NCBI GenBank assembly: GCA_963402885.1
Contig: OY727099.1
Coordinates: 20,045,001-20,109,000 of the forward strand
Direction of reading: 5' to 3'
DNA from: Antedon bifida
Taxonomy: Eukaryota; Echinodermata; Crinoidea; Comatulida; Antedonidae
DNA: 64,000 nucleotides
Shown here: in pieces, positions 35,701 through 42,822 of the stretch
Position numbering within the stretch: position 1 is the first letter of the stretch
Layout: every line of letters starts with the position of its first letter
Notes under the pieces: generated by a model
Told to the model about the DNA's origin: nothing
Database searches by the model: none
What the model saw: the letters and a program-made list of their open reading frames with translations, nothing else
Translations under genes and position numbers: made by a program

Positions 35701-37101
35701 GAGAATGAAGATAAATTAGAAAGTGAAATCTCTGATCAAACAATAGATCAGGTTGAACCTGAACAAGTAGTTTCAAATTTAGATGATGCAGCTATAGAAA
35801 ACTTTGAATCTAATGAGGCAGAAATTTCTGAGGAGGAATCTAAAGAACCTATTCCCAGAGTAGATGCTCTTGAACAATATGATGATGATGATAATAATGA
35901 GGATGATACTAAACCTGTTGAATCTAATATTGCAGAAGGTGTTGATGAAGATGATGTTGATTCACATTCTAGTTCAGATGATAGTCAAATTGAATCCCCT
36001 AATGTTCAGAAATCTGCCTTTTTTGAGGGAGATCAGGGAAATGTAGATTACCGTGATAGATTGTTTGACCAAAGTTCTGAAAAACTAAAAGATGATTCAT
36101 CTAGTAGTTCTGATAGTGAAAATGAGCATAGAATGAAATTTAAAAAAGATGGTCAGGGTCATACTTTTCAGGCTGATGCTAGCCTAGGATATCTTGCAGA
36201 TGAGGAGCGTGCTCAGAGTAGTAGTCCTGACATTGCATCTCGTAGCCCTAGAGTTGATGATGATGAAAAGTTGGATTTTAATAGTAGTGCTTCAGAGACG
36301 GAAGAAGCTGCTGATTCCTTCCCTGAAGTATCAAGTCTTAATGCAACCAGGGGTAGTCCAATAGTTGATATCAGTGTCCAGTCTGAAGACATTGTTGATC
36401 AAGAAAGTGATAGAGTTGTTGATGATGTAGAAGAGACTCCTGAAGTGGATGTAGGTGAAGAGGTAGAAGGTGAGGGATGTGAGAGTGGTGAGCCTAGTAG
36501 TAGTGGAGATTTATTGGATACTGATAGTAGTCTTGCTGATGTTAGGCCCCAGTTTGAAGATGAGGAAACCCCAGATGAAGAAGAACAGTTGTCGTACGAT
36601 GATGAGAGTTCGTCTGACCGTGAAGGTGTTGAAAAGGTTGATGGTGGTTCAGAGGATGTAAAGGTTTTTGGGCAAACACCTTCAGAAATCCTTGTAAAAA
36701 ACCAATTCCCCTCTGGAGAAGACCACAATGGGAATTATAGTGATGAGGATGACGATGATGTAGATAGTGTCAAAGAGGTAGAAGAGCATGTTGACAGAGG
36801 GGAGAATGGTATGGGTGGGCGGCAACTAACTTCATCTCCATCAACTAACTCCACCTCATCTTCTGAGGGCAGCTACACTGCTAATCCTGTAGAATATCAT
36901 AAAAATGATGATTTAACACATGTCAATGATTTACCAAATACATTTCAACAACATCCTGCCAAACACATTGGAGCCGATCAGGATCATTTCCCTGCCAAGG
37001 GCTTGGATGCAGTCATGGAGGTCGACGATGATGGCTTGAATGGCCGATCAGCACAGGCTGACGACAATGAGGAAGAAGTGTCAGTCAGCACTGAATTGTG
37101 A
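19021..37101 (+). CDS. MAP7: MAP7/ensconsin-family microtubule-associated protein, 5'-incomplete, spliced
   Basis: MAP7 proteins bind microtubules through an N-terminal coiled coil and recruit and activate kinesin-1 through a second coiled-coil 'MAP7 domain'. Eleven exons with GT-AG borders and compatible phases (19021-19095, 23693-23856, 24713-25082, 30897-31042, 31298-31475, 31900-32352, 32517-32661, 32933-33113, 33395-33499, 33667-33723, 33874-37101) join in one open frame: 2 leading bases plus exactly 1,700 codons including stop. Family hallmarks are SIVRRSIERSQ and NKRLSSSVSTL after the first coiled coil, AKQALAEKRRQMREKAERE opening the second, and the closing VDEIMKRARRT. The 5' exons and start codon were not found. 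The acidic C-terminal exon makes it far longer than the roughly 750 residues of human MAP7. It could be orthologous to the common ancestor of MAP7 and MAP7D1-3, so the symbol is approximate. Confidence 0.9.
19091..19415. repeat. 81-bp tandem repeat containing four copies of a splice donor
   Basis: Four units with starts ACCTGGTAAGTATTGCCTAA at 19,091, 19,172, 19,254 and 19,334 (spacings 81, 82, 80), each followed by CCATCCCTTACAATGGATCC. The first unit overlaps the end of the MAP7 exon, so the exon's own CTG|GTAAGT donor is repeated at 19,177, 19,259 and 19,339. The frame from the exon stays open through the second donor and closes at 19,262. Confidence 0.92.
19540..19690. repeat. SINE family B fragment
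   Basis: TAATAATAATACGTCATTCT then ATACTATTATCCCGGTCATG, ATCAAATGCG and AACATACTCTCATAATG match the 3' part of family B (compare 41,845-41,975). The tRNA-like head is absent. Confidence 0.6.
19806..19932. mobile_element. palindromic MITE, family M, copy 4 (compact)
   Basis: CTCTGTATACACTATCAAAC at the left and GTTAGTGTAGACAGAG at the right form the TIR. The core ATGTGCCCATGGACATGATG and a single CACTACCATATTTGGGCACA make this a short one-unit version. Confidence 0.8.
19933..22682. other. MAP7 intron, AT-rich
   Basis: No exon or RNA gene seen. Two short GAAACGCCC motifs near 22,278 and 22,363 may be remnants of an old repeat. Long A/T runs are frequent. Confidence 0.4.
22683..23040. repeat. 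degenerate TAGAACCCC-type element in MAP7 intron
   Basis: ATAGAACCCTATTAAAGCGA at the left, GTTCCCTCTGAATAGGTGTT, CATTTCCCCTT and CCCCAATGAGAGGTTCTAAC at the right. Matches the family at 39.1 kb and 11.3 kb. Confidence 0.6.
23041..23692. other. MAP7 intron end
   Basis: Nothing recognised apart from the acceptor TTTATTTTACAG at its end. Confidence 0.4.
23693..23856 (+). CDS. MAP7: MAP7 exon: N-terminal microtubule-binding coiled coil
   Basis: Begins VIDASKLKDKSDRQQKYRS and continues as a Gln/Lys/Glu-rich helix ending AVEERRKKQEEEKK. This corresponds to the first MAP7 coiled coil, where AVEEKRRQ-type sequence is characteristic. Acceptor TTTATTTTACAG; donor AAG|GTATTTGG. Enters in phase 1 and leaves in phase 0, matching its neighbours. 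Confidence 0.88.
24041..24455. repeat. TAGAACCCC-type element with a nested inverted-repeat insertion
   Basis: The left part CACCTTTGAGACACAACAAA and the right part CTCTTAATAGGGGTGGGTTT then CAAAGGAGGAGTTCTACTTT are ends of the 39.1-kb family. Between them, AACCAGGTTTGATCTCCC near 24,120 faces GGGAGATTTT...CAAACCTGGTT near 24,310-24,346, suggesting a small MITE nested inside. Confidence 0.5.
24713..25082 (+). CDS. MAP7: MAP7 exon: conserved RRS-ERSQ region and Ser/Pro linker
   Basis: Starts VHRESIVRRSIERSQSAGSR and includes REKRRSWDP, PRGRSMERLN, VNKRLSSSVSTLWNPVQ and RPKELRSPSPG, the order of conserved blocks after the first coiled coil in MAP7 proteins. Acceptor TTTTTTATCGTAG; donor GCAT|GTAAGC. 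Leaves after one codon base (phase 1). The exon is clearly GC- and CpG-richer than the flanking introns. Confidence 0.92.
25083..25858. other. MAP7 intron
   Basis: AT-rich intron; nothing recognised apart from the splice borders. Confidence 0.4.
25859..25921 (+). CDS. candidate MAP7 cassette exon, 63 nt
   Basis: Acceptor TTTTTCTCTACTTCTAG and donor TTCAAG|GTTCATC (weak). The 63-nt segment is GC-richer than the surrounding intron and fits phase 1 in and phase 1 out, adding 21 residues in frame (after the joined Leu: NTTWVRSTLEALIELPPHVQ). The third frame gives a basic YPRSLNRTPSTRSR that looks MAP7-like but has the wrong phase. Not confirmed. Confidence 0.35.
26522..26766. repeat. ATC trinucleotide microsatellite
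   Basis: Nearly pure ATC/TCA repeats in two blocks (about 26,541-26,636 and 26,665-26,714) with decayed edges out to 26,766. Located in a MAP7 intron. The poly-Ser/poly-His open frame across it is an artefact. Confidence 0.95.
26767..27616. other. MAP7 intron
   Basis: AT-rich; no other feature seen. Confidence 0.4.
27617..27739 (+). CDS. candidate MAP7 cassette exon, 123 nt, acidic
   Basis: Acceptor CTGTAATTAACAG and donor AATAT|GTAACTTTG frame a 123-nt open segment with several CpGs inside CpG-poor intron. Entered in phase 1 it reads FEGVEYLEDFEDILEEEHVG then ETFPQKHRYACSTASSRSR and exits in phase 1. It therefore slots between the 24,713 and 30,897 exons without changing the frame. Function unknown; probably alternatively spliced. 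Confidence 0.5.
27740..28929. other. MAP7 intron
   Basis: No exon or shared repeat recognised. Confidence 0.4.
28930..29078. mobile_element. short MITE with inverted ends
   Basis: TTTTGGTAACACTTGGACGC at the left pairs with GCGTCTAAGTAGTTAC at the right. The pairing continues inward, imperfectly, through CAACGCAAAG / CTTGTGTTG and TTGACCAAT / ATTGGTCAA. About 150 bp, non-coding, in a MAP7 intron. Confidence 0.7.
29079..29918. other. MAP7 intron
   Basis: AT-rich; includes a poly-C run near 29,315. No exon seen before the microexon. Confidence 0.4.
29919..29942 (+). CDS. candidate MAP7 microexon, 24 nt
   Basis: GATCAATTTTAG acceptor and CGTG|GTGAGTC donor delimit 24 nt that read ATRRRYR in the MAP7 frame (phase 1 in and out). 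The size, strong donor and frame preservation resemble regulated microexons. Confidence 0.5.
29943..30896. other. MAP7 intron
   Basis: AT-rich, nothing recognised. Confidence 0.4.
30897..31042 (+). CDS. MAP7: MAP7 exon: basic Ser/Thr/Pro linker
   Basis: Reads AATSQNKSSPGTPIRRTPSG, then SRGRSTERKTPSPAQSAAK. The many S/T-P sites with nearby Arg/Lys are potential phosphorylation sites; the segment is typical of the disordered linker between the two MAP7 coiled coils. Acceptor ATCATTTTATAG; donor AACAAG|GTAAAT. Phase 1 to 0. Confidence 0.88.
31298..31475 (+). CDS. MAP7: MAP7 exon: Pro/Ser-rich linker
   Basis: Reads TQRPASPKGIRAPSPKPSAG, with QPSLRLKKNATTVDSKSPAD downstream. Acceptor TTTTTCCTTACAG; donor CCAG|GTCAGT. 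Phase 0 to 1. Confidence 0.85.
31543..31640. mobile_element. palindromic MITE, family M, copy 5 (shortened)
   Basis: CTACACTATCAAAATGTATG, GACATGATGATGCCATCACT, CACATCACAC and TTGATAGTTTAGATAGAGC. Internal deletion compared with the other copies. Located in the intron between the 31,298 and 31,900 MAP7 exons. Confidence 0.7.
31900..32352 (+). CDS. MAP7: MAP7 exon: Lys/Thr/Pro/Ala repeat region
   Basis: Begins VSKSSQPPPIKKALTPAKSS and passes into short repeats of the type ATTPKT/ATAPPK, encoded by an 18-nt tandem repeat (about 32,118-32,190). The extreme K/T/P/A composition resembles tau- or histone H1-like microtubule-binding linkers. Acceptor ATATTTTACAG; the donor consistent with the next exon is AAAAA|GTAGGT at 32,353. 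The CA-rich strand leaves long antisense open frames that are not genes. Confidence 0.85.
32517..32661 (+). CDS. MAP7: MAP7 exon: start of MAP7 domain
   Basis: PVSETSSPPPELTAEERAKQ followed by ALAEKRRQMREKAEREAELE. AEEAxRxLAEKRRxxREQxE-type sequence opens the MAP7 family domain (Pfam PF05672), the kinesin-1-binding coiled coil. Acceptor ATTTTGTAG; donor GAAAA|GTAAGTC. Confidence 0.92.
32792..32873. repeat. short array of the GTCCCCTGAATAGGG unit
   Basis: Four copies of GGGGTGTCCCCTGAATA (period 20) ending GTCCCAAAGGAGGGGATTTA, the right end of the 39.1-kb family. Located in the small intron between MAP7-domain exons. Confidence 0.75.
32933..33113 (+). CDS. MAP7: MAP7 exon: MAP7 domain coiled coil
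   Basis: Sixty codons of Glu/Arg/Lys-rich helix: KDEEERLKREEEERIREEEE, then QQRLAEEYRKAEEERLQKAI. Phase 2 to 0. Acceptor AAACCTCTTAG; donor AAGA|GTAAGT. Confidence 0.92.
33190..33300. repeat. SINE family B fragment in MAP7 intron
   Basis: ATATGTCATTCTTATATGGC, CACATTATTACCCCGGTTAT and CATAATCCCATAATGCAGGC match the 3' part of family B. Confidence 0.65.
33395..33499 (+). CDS. MAP7: MAP7 exon: MAP7 domain coiled coil
   Basis: Thirty-five codons starting KEEEERVKAEEKKRREEELT and ending EARDARKK, in phase 0. Continues the long charged helix. Confidence 0.9.
33667..33723 (+). CDS. MAP7: MAP7 exon: end of MAP7 domain (VDEIMKRARRT)
   Basis: Nineteen codons, RVDEIMKRARRTTPVAKND, phase 0 to 0. The LEEIMKRTRR-type motif marks the end of the coiled coil in MAP7 family members and is one of the most diagnostic blocks here. 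Confidence 0.93.
33874..37101 (+). CDS. MAP7: MAP7 exon: 1,075-residue acidic C-terminal region
   Basis: Opens in phase 0 as DERDNRDEDKDIDTQAENEN and stays open for 1,075 codons to TGA at 37,099. Asp, Glu and Ser dominate; there are pure acidic runs (for example near 35,119-35,146) and no predicted fold, membrane segment or known domain. The single large exon and its composition (few Cys, Trp or Lys) suggest an intrinsically disordered acidic tail. Human MAP7 has a much shorter tail after IMKRTRR. A GTGAAC near the stop (37,098) could act as an alternative donor to 39,863. Confidence 0.88.
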   Translation, partial: DERDNRDEDKDIDTQAENENGIEGNIYNNDNDKYRNYIENGSAVASHEALSGEMDERVMVEDDTTSGEGEEVAPEGGYLEESSEGVKEYESEELKENEETEEKESEEDDQKESEEDDQKESEAVGDQEDEGRDKKEDGKEEEEVQSDRGSDDLFFEKAVTEEVGEKEKDALLVENKDIETSKVRDDSCEWEDQEEALVGEVQQPVRFAEIVAADDTPENGEIPVFEAVGVESELSANKEDVDLLGENDSADGAVFSTPKPESDVEFDPLGTDVDNGLGGKYEGSSVDDDDVVQDLHQYDVKKAFNLAVCRQESDATEDDDSTAAQAGDVDTSTGEIDISPVELNPSAGDADIRHPCDLDPTGSDFNTWSNPNDDEDRVEMTYDPQGLQDINEESPEEDEDIKDEVKETAHENIGDEDDEEEEEEENELLQSNSSERFVVIDEKSLEKGDENSDDGSFKGEEIPEDSNQLLPISDHSENIPEDEIEQSDHDDEEVVEAPKDVGTIPEITLDEVEYVHQNSSDDEVGKEDEPVEVQRTGDSEDEGMGDSGLEAAAYEDQVAQEKEVLEEDDEEEKIVGDEIEEEDEIEEEKEEQEVKEEDVVGQEKVSAIDENEDKLESEISDQTIDQVEPEQVVSNLDDAAIENFESNEAEISEEESKEPIPRVDALEQYDDDDNNEDDTKPVESNIAEGVDEDDVDSHSSSDDSQIESPNVQKSAFFEGDQGNVDYRDRLFDQSSEKLKDDSSSSSDSENEHRMKFKKDGQGHTFQADASLGYLADEERAQSSSPDIASRSPRVDDDEKLDFNSSASETEEAADSFPEVSSLNATRGSPIVDISVQSEDIVDQESDRVVDDVEETPEVDVGEEVEGEGCESGEPSSSGDLLDTDSSLADVRPQFEDEETPDEEEQLSYDDESSSDREGVEKVDGGSEDVKVFGQTPSEILVKNQFPSGEDHNGNYSDEDDDDVDSVKEVEEHVDRGENGMGGRQLTSSPSTNSTSSSEGSYTANPVEYHKNDDLTHVNDLPNTFQQHPAKHIGADQDHFPAKGLDAVMEVDDDGLNGRSAQADDNEEEVSVSTEL

Positions 37102-39104
37102 ACGCCATTGCCATACGCATCAGGTACTTCCATGTAGCCTCAACACTGCCCTTTTTTATTTTACTTCTTTTGCTTGATCAACTGGTTATAGTAGATTTTC
37201 AGTTCTTTTTCTTTATTTTTAATCTATCCCTGTGTGTCTGTATTAGTTTGTTCACAGTGTTATTTAGTGACGTTTCATTCTTCTGTCGTTGCATTGTACA
37301 TTTAGAACACGTTGCAGTTTTGTGAGTGAATTTGCCATTTCGTGCATCACGCTTTCACTTTTATTAATCAAAAACCGAATTTGACAAATTTTACTGTCAA
37401 ACTAAACTTTCTCAATGTACCAAATTTTATTTTTTTAATGTTTTAAAATTCCATTCCAATTCATTCCCTTTATTTAATTTTTTAAATTTAGTTCGTTTAA
37501 TTATAATTAATTCTAATAATCATAATGAATCCTGCTCAATAAGTGTCAAATTAAGAGAAATCAAGAAACAGTGTTCGTTTGTGATACCTGTAGTTCTAGT
37601 TTTGTACCTTGTATTTACATTTTACTTTTATGTTACCAAGAACATCAATAGATTAACGTAACTGTCGTCGTTAAATATAATTTTCATTATGTTTGCATTG
37701 TCATTAGTTTATTTTTAAATAGATTTTCTTTATTTTTACTTATTTATTTATTTTTATACTTCATTTTGTAGGTTTCTCTTTTTTCTTTCATATAGTTTTC
37801 TCTTAAATTCCATCCGAGCCAAGTGATGTTGTTCTCCAAAGCTGTGTCCACTTACTCCTGTTATTTCAATCCTGATGCCACATTGAACATTCCATACATT
37901 CAGTACATACTAACATGTTCATGTCATACATAACACTAAACAATGATCATGTGATAAAAAGCCCGCCCTCAGAACTCTACTTAATTTTTGCATGGTATGC
38001 ATGTATTACTCCTTTAACCTTTAACCTTTTGGCTGTACATAACATCAAAGTATTGCATATTTTATTTGCATTAGTTTATTTTTCCACTTACAGATTAGAG
38101 ATATTTGAGATTTAGTATTTATCATTTTAGTAAGCTAATCATAGATTAATACTGTGGTAGAATTTTGCATATTATACTCATTGGTTTGGTTCGATTCTTA
38201 ACACAAGTCATTAAGTATTTAATATGTTTTGTAATTTTGAGTTCGTTGGTTAAAGGCCCACTCAAAAAGTAACTTTCTTACTAGCACTTTCATCCATTCA
38301 GCTCATTTCATGTGAGGTTTAATGTTGGGGCATATTTACAATTCATTTTTAAACATTTGAAAGTGAACACATTATTTTGTTTGGTAGATATTTTGTTATC
38401 ATTCTTAACAACAATGACATGATTCTGAGTCCTCTAGGATGCAATGAAGACTTCTTATAGGTTGCATGTCCAGCTTTCATAGATAGTATATCACTTATAA
38501 ATTTGTTTTCTTTTAATTTATTTACTTGTTTGCTTTAATTATTGGTTTGAACATAATAGTGTTAGATAATCATGGAAAAAATTTGATGTTATGGATTATT
38601 ATCTTGGACAACAAATTCGATTGTTCATTTAAAATTAAATTTATTAAAGTTATTTACTAACTTTATCTTGTAAATTGATCATCCATTTTACAAGTTGTAA
38701 CCATAATTAATCAATATTAATGCATTTCATGATTCTAAAAATGATTTATCAAACAACTTTTGATAACATTAATATAATTTGTTTTGCTTTGCACTGCAAC
38801 AATATTTCTTTTTGCATGATGTTTTATTAATTCATCTGAATTGCTGACTTTTTTCACTGTAGTATGTGTCTTCACGGTGTGTTGGTATTGAGTATGGTTT
38901 GCTTGTAGTGGTTTTGGTGTATGTAAATCAATGCTTACATAAACATTTACCCTCCACCCTTCCCCTTCTAACTTACGCCCTATTATATGTGTTGTCTTGT
39001 GATGGAAAGAGTTTAATGGTTTGTGTGCTACTAACAACATATTATATAAATTTTAAATAATAATATAATAAATATTATTTTTACTATAGAAATGTGTAAA
39101 ATAG
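37102..39104 (+). other. MAP7 3' UTR and/or last intron
   Basis: AT-rich, no other gene seen. A possible donor, CATCAG|GTACTTCC, lies at 37,132 just after the stop. The region is either 3' UTR or an intron leading to the 39,863 exon. Confidence 0.5.
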
Positions 39105-39106
39105 TA

Positions 39107-39749
39107 CAGTAGAACCCCTTTTAAGGGAAACATCTTTGAGACCCAACAATAGGGATGTCCCCTGAATAAGGATGTCCCCTGAATAGCGGTGTCTCCGGAA
39201 TAGCGGTGTCCCCTGAATAAGGATGTCCCCTGAATAATAGGGATGTCTCCTGAATAAGGATGTCCCCTGAATAGTGGTGTTTCCTGAATAGGTATGTGCC
39301 CTAAATAAGGATGTTCCCCCCTCCGCCCTGAATAATGGTGTCCTCTAAATAGTAGTGTCCTCTGAATAGCGGTGTCCCCACAATAGCGGTGTCCCCACAA
39401 TAGCGGTGTCCCCTGAATAGCGGTGTCCTCTGAATAGTGGTGTCCCCTGAATAGGTATGTCCCCTGAATAAGGATGTTCCCCCCTCCCCCCTGAATAGTG
39501 TTGTCCTCTGAATAGCGGTGTCCTCTCAATAGCGGTGTCCCCACAATAGCGGTGTCCTCTGAATAGCGGTGTCCCCACAATAGCGGTGTCCCCACAATAG
39601 CGGTGTCCTCTGAATAGCGGTGTCCTCTGAATAGTGGTGTCCCCTGAATAGGTATGTCCCCTGAATAAGGATGTTCCCCCCTCCCCCCTGAATAGTGTTG
39701 TCCTCTCAATAGCGGTGTCCCCCAATGTCCCAAAGGAGGAGTTCTACTG
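39107..39749. mobile_element. TA-flanked element with CAGTAGAACCCC ends and an internal tandem array
   Basis: The left end CAGTAGAACCCC and right end GGAGTTCTACTG form short inverted repeats flanked by TA on both sides, as in Tc1/mariner/pogo-type MITEs. The interior is about 30 copies of a roughly 17-20-bp unit (TGAATAGCGGTGTCCCC and variants). A higher-order pattern is marked by GGATGTTCCCCCCTCC at 39,309, 39,472 and 39,669. The 226-codon minus-strand open frame here is a by-product of the repeats. Confidence 0.8.
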
Positions 39750-39862
39750 TATTTCCCTTTACCAATTTACAAATTATTTAGTTGGCTTTAACATAATATT
39801 AATAAAAATATATTTAAATATTGACATACTAGTTTATATTTGATATTTTTTATTGTTTACAG

Positions 39863-39893
39863 ATGCTGTGTGAGAAAGATCGAAGTCATATGA
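39863..39893 (+). CDS. candidate alternative terminal exon of MAP7
   Basis: Acceptor TTATTGTTTACAG ends at 39,862. Spliced from the GTGAAC donor at 37,098, the frame gives Leu then CCVRKIEVI and TGA at 39,891. Read from its own ATG it gives a 21-residue open frame ending at 39,926. Polyadenylation signals follow within 450 bp. It may equally be a non-coding last exon after a 3' UTR intron. Confidence 0.35.
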
Positions 39894-40264
39894 GCAGTAA
39901 TCCACTAGTCACGATGGGTAACCTCTGACAACAACCAAAAGACCATCAGTGATCAAAGAGACACCATCTTTCAATGGATTACTGAATACCATATCAAATA
40001 AATCTAATAAACTGTTCATCAGCATCATATGAATGGCCAAGCCATATATGATCAAGAGGTCGTCATGCTTGACTGCCCATGCACATTTTTTTTGTGTTTT
40101 TATGTGGAATTTGTTTGACTTCTTCCTTATAAATATATTGATGACATGTACAGACGGAAGAAGCAGTGTAAATGTGTCGACGAAATACTTGAAAAGGTGT
40201 GATATTATATTATTACACATTATGACTCCATGGTTGTTTGCATGAGTATTTTTTTTTATTTTAC

Positions 40265-40321
40265 AATAAAAACTAACCATAAGGTTATATTCCATTGATG
40301 TATTGTGTATTGTAAAATAAA
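40265..40321 (+). terminator. polyadenylation signals, probable end of MAP7
   Basis: Two AATAAA hexamers at 40,265-40,270 and 40,316-40,321, followed by a GT-rich stretch (GATGTGTATTTCTGTG, about 40,335). This fits transcript cleavage near 40,340. Further AATAAA at 40,618, about 41,190 and about 41,615 are alternatives. Confidence 0.55.
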
Positions 40322-40340
40322 AATGCATTTTAATGATGTG

Positions 40341-41841
40341 TATTTCTGTGACAAAGGAGAATAACTTCACGGAGGACTTCAACCTGTGATGATTTTAAAG
40401 TTTTACTTTATTTTGTTGTTCTGGTGGCTTTTGAGAAGGATCTTGCCAAGTGCAGTGATTGACTGCCGTCAGAATCGACAAAACATACATCACTTCTATG
40501 TAAGACTAGAGATAATTTTGCGAAAAAACCCTGTGAATAGATTATACAATAGTAAGGCTGTGGAATCTGTGTTAGGATCAAAGTCCCTTTGTTTAGCTGA
40601 GCAAGTCTGTTCGTTAAAATAAAGCTCATCTTAATTAAACAATGGTATGAACAGCAAATGTAAGCAACTGATAAAGCTTGTGTATTGTGTGTTAAGTATA
40701 CTAGGTTTACAATGAATTTACCGTGTTTCAATTTTTTCCATTGGTGTTTAAAAAAAATGTTTAAATATACAAGGCCCGTTGAATATTATAATGACTATAC
40801 TGTGTCGTATACAAACACTAATTAAAAAAATCATTTAATTTAGTGTACTATTAAAAATGAGTGTACTAGATTAGAAGCAAAGAAATAAATGTCTAGCCAA
40901 TAATTATTATACAAATACTCTGTTGCAATATTTATTATCATGTTCAAGCTGATCATGAAGCGTAATTATATGAATATTAATTAAGGGGCAAAGGTTGCAT
41001 GACCCTTATGAATATTAATGAGGGACTGTATATTAATGAGGGAGACTGTATACAGCCAAGGAGTGTACTGCAATCATATGGACTAGTATGTTATATATAA
41101 GAATTTTTAAAGTGGTTTATTTTGTGTTGGATCGTGTTAAGATGCAGAATTCTTGGGTTATTGTCAGTGGGCCATTATCATGCTTAAATAAAATCTATGA
41201 AAATAATACAATCCAACAGAAATGTAACCAACTTTATGTAAGATAACTAATCAGTTAAAAATTAGCGATATATTTATTTCTTCATGTATGTAAATTGTTC
41301 TTTAATTAGTTTTAAATACATTTTTTGGTGTTTATAAAGTCTGGCTTATAAGTTTAATAATGTAATTTCTCGTTTCATTTCTGTTGGTAACTAAGCTTGG
41401 TGTAAATTAGCACCAATTTGATTTCATAACTAAAGATTTAAAAGATGTTACTGAATTCAAATAGCATAGTACTGTTAAAAATCAACTTAGCAAAAGCTGG
41501 CCTGCTCCAGCGAAGTGCGTAATAACATTTGATGTTGTCTTACAGCTTTCTGTAGTGATGTTGTCATGTACAAAAAAAGGTATAAAAGCAAAGATTCAAA
41601 TGAAAAACAGTAGAAATAAAACATGTGGAATTTGTCCTGCTGGGACTGCATTTATGTCAACAAAGAGATTTAAAGAGAATTTGTTGTCGCTTCTTTTGTT
41701 GTATTATAATCACTAAGATGCAATTTTTGTTTCAAGTTCCTCAATTCTTTTGCATCAGATTCTCCCTAAAAATAGACGGTATATACTATTTTGGAATATA
41801 CCGTATAATATCCACAAAAGATCAAGATAAATATTTGGTAT
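40341..41841. other. intergenic between MAP7 and MAGOH
   Basis: AT-rich; open frames of 66-138 codons show no recognisable protein feature. Confidence 0.4.
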
Positions 41842-42148
41842 ATATAATAATAATCTGGATTTATATAGCGCCTAATGTTGTGAAACCTCTAAGCGCTGAA
41901 CATTATTACCCCAGTCATTTTTTCCTAATCAAACACGTATGGAAACATACTCCCATAATGCAGTTCGTAATCAGCGCAAAGTTGTGTCTTGATCTAACCG
42001 GGTTCCCATTTATACACCTGGGTGGAGAGAGGCAAACATAATTAAAGTATCTTGCCTAAGGATACAAGCAATGCGGCGAGAGTTGGATTCGAACCTCGAT
42101 CTCACGATCAGTAGTCGAACGTCCAACACACTGCGCCACACGCCCTTA
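41842..42148 (-). repeat. tRNA-derived SINE (family B), full-length, - orientation
   Basis: On the minus strand from 42,148: a tRNA-like head GTGTGGCGCAGTGTGTTGGA with box B GAGGTTCGAATCC, then TTGTATCCTTAGGC. The body includes CCGGTTAGATCAAGACACAA, and the end TATATAAATCCAGATTATTA runs into a TAA/ATT tail. The head resembles a tRNA but is part of a repeat seen four times in the window. Confidence 0.88.
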
Positions 42149-42816
42149 CAGATCTATTCGTTGCGCCTATTTTATGAATGCTGCCATAAAAATATACCGT
42201 ATATCATTCACAGCAAGAACAGTATTCAATATTTTACTGTTTCCACAACCCTGCCCCGTTCTATATTCAAGGCCTTATATCCATTTATCATCCACTGATA
42301 AACTTACCATCCAAGTTCCCTAAACAAACTTGGCAAATTCCACTTCTGACAGGGCATTTTCTGCCGCTGCACCTTGGAATCCATTACCTTATTTTATACG
42401 TAATTCGGTAAGTTGAAACAGTTTTAATCTTTTCGATTGTAAGCGCTATGAGACTTTTTGGTAAAGAGCACCTCTATTCATATTATTACTTCCTCAAATA
42501 AAATACACTTGCCGCTCAATGAAAATTCTTGTCTGGACAAGACAAGTTTTGAGATAGCGTCGGGCATAGTCTTTAGGTTGTCGGGAGGACATGGTTAATT
42601 TTATCCTGAGATGACTTGTTAGGTCTCATCTTCAACACTGTCCGAGTTGGCCTTTATTCGTACAGTAAATTAATGTTCATGCACAGTTATTAAGAACTCT
42701 TGTAGGAATTATAATCTAAGTCTTCTATTTAGGATTGTGCAATTTGCAAGACTATGTTGATTATTGCAGCTTTTGACAGAAAAATAAAAATTCTTAACGT
42801 AACATTTTACAAAGAT

Positions 42817-42822
42817 TTTATT
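42817..42822 (-). terminator. MAGOH polyadenylation signal
   Basis: AATAAA on the minus strand about 330 nt after the MAGOH stop codon. Confidence 0.5.

Noticed and set aside
33854..36728. Several antisense open frames opposite the acidic exon (up to 187 codons)
   Set aside because: GA-rich coding sequence lacks antisense stops by composition; sense frame is continuous with upstream exons.
39053..39733. 226-codon minus-strand repeat protein (GHRYSGDTAI units)
   Set aside because: It lies wholly inside a non-coding tandem array of a transposon family whose other copies have no open frame.
39107..39749. CRISPR-like regular repeats
   Set aside because: Eukaryotic context, no spacers of constant length, and the repeat lies within TIRs of a MITE family.
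41625..42041. 138-codon open frame between MAP7 and MAGOH
   Set aside because: It runs into a SINE, has no recognisable domain and has AT-rich composition like the flanks.
42075..42148. tRNA gene on the minus strand
   Set aside because: It is the head of SINE family B, repeated elsewhere in the window.
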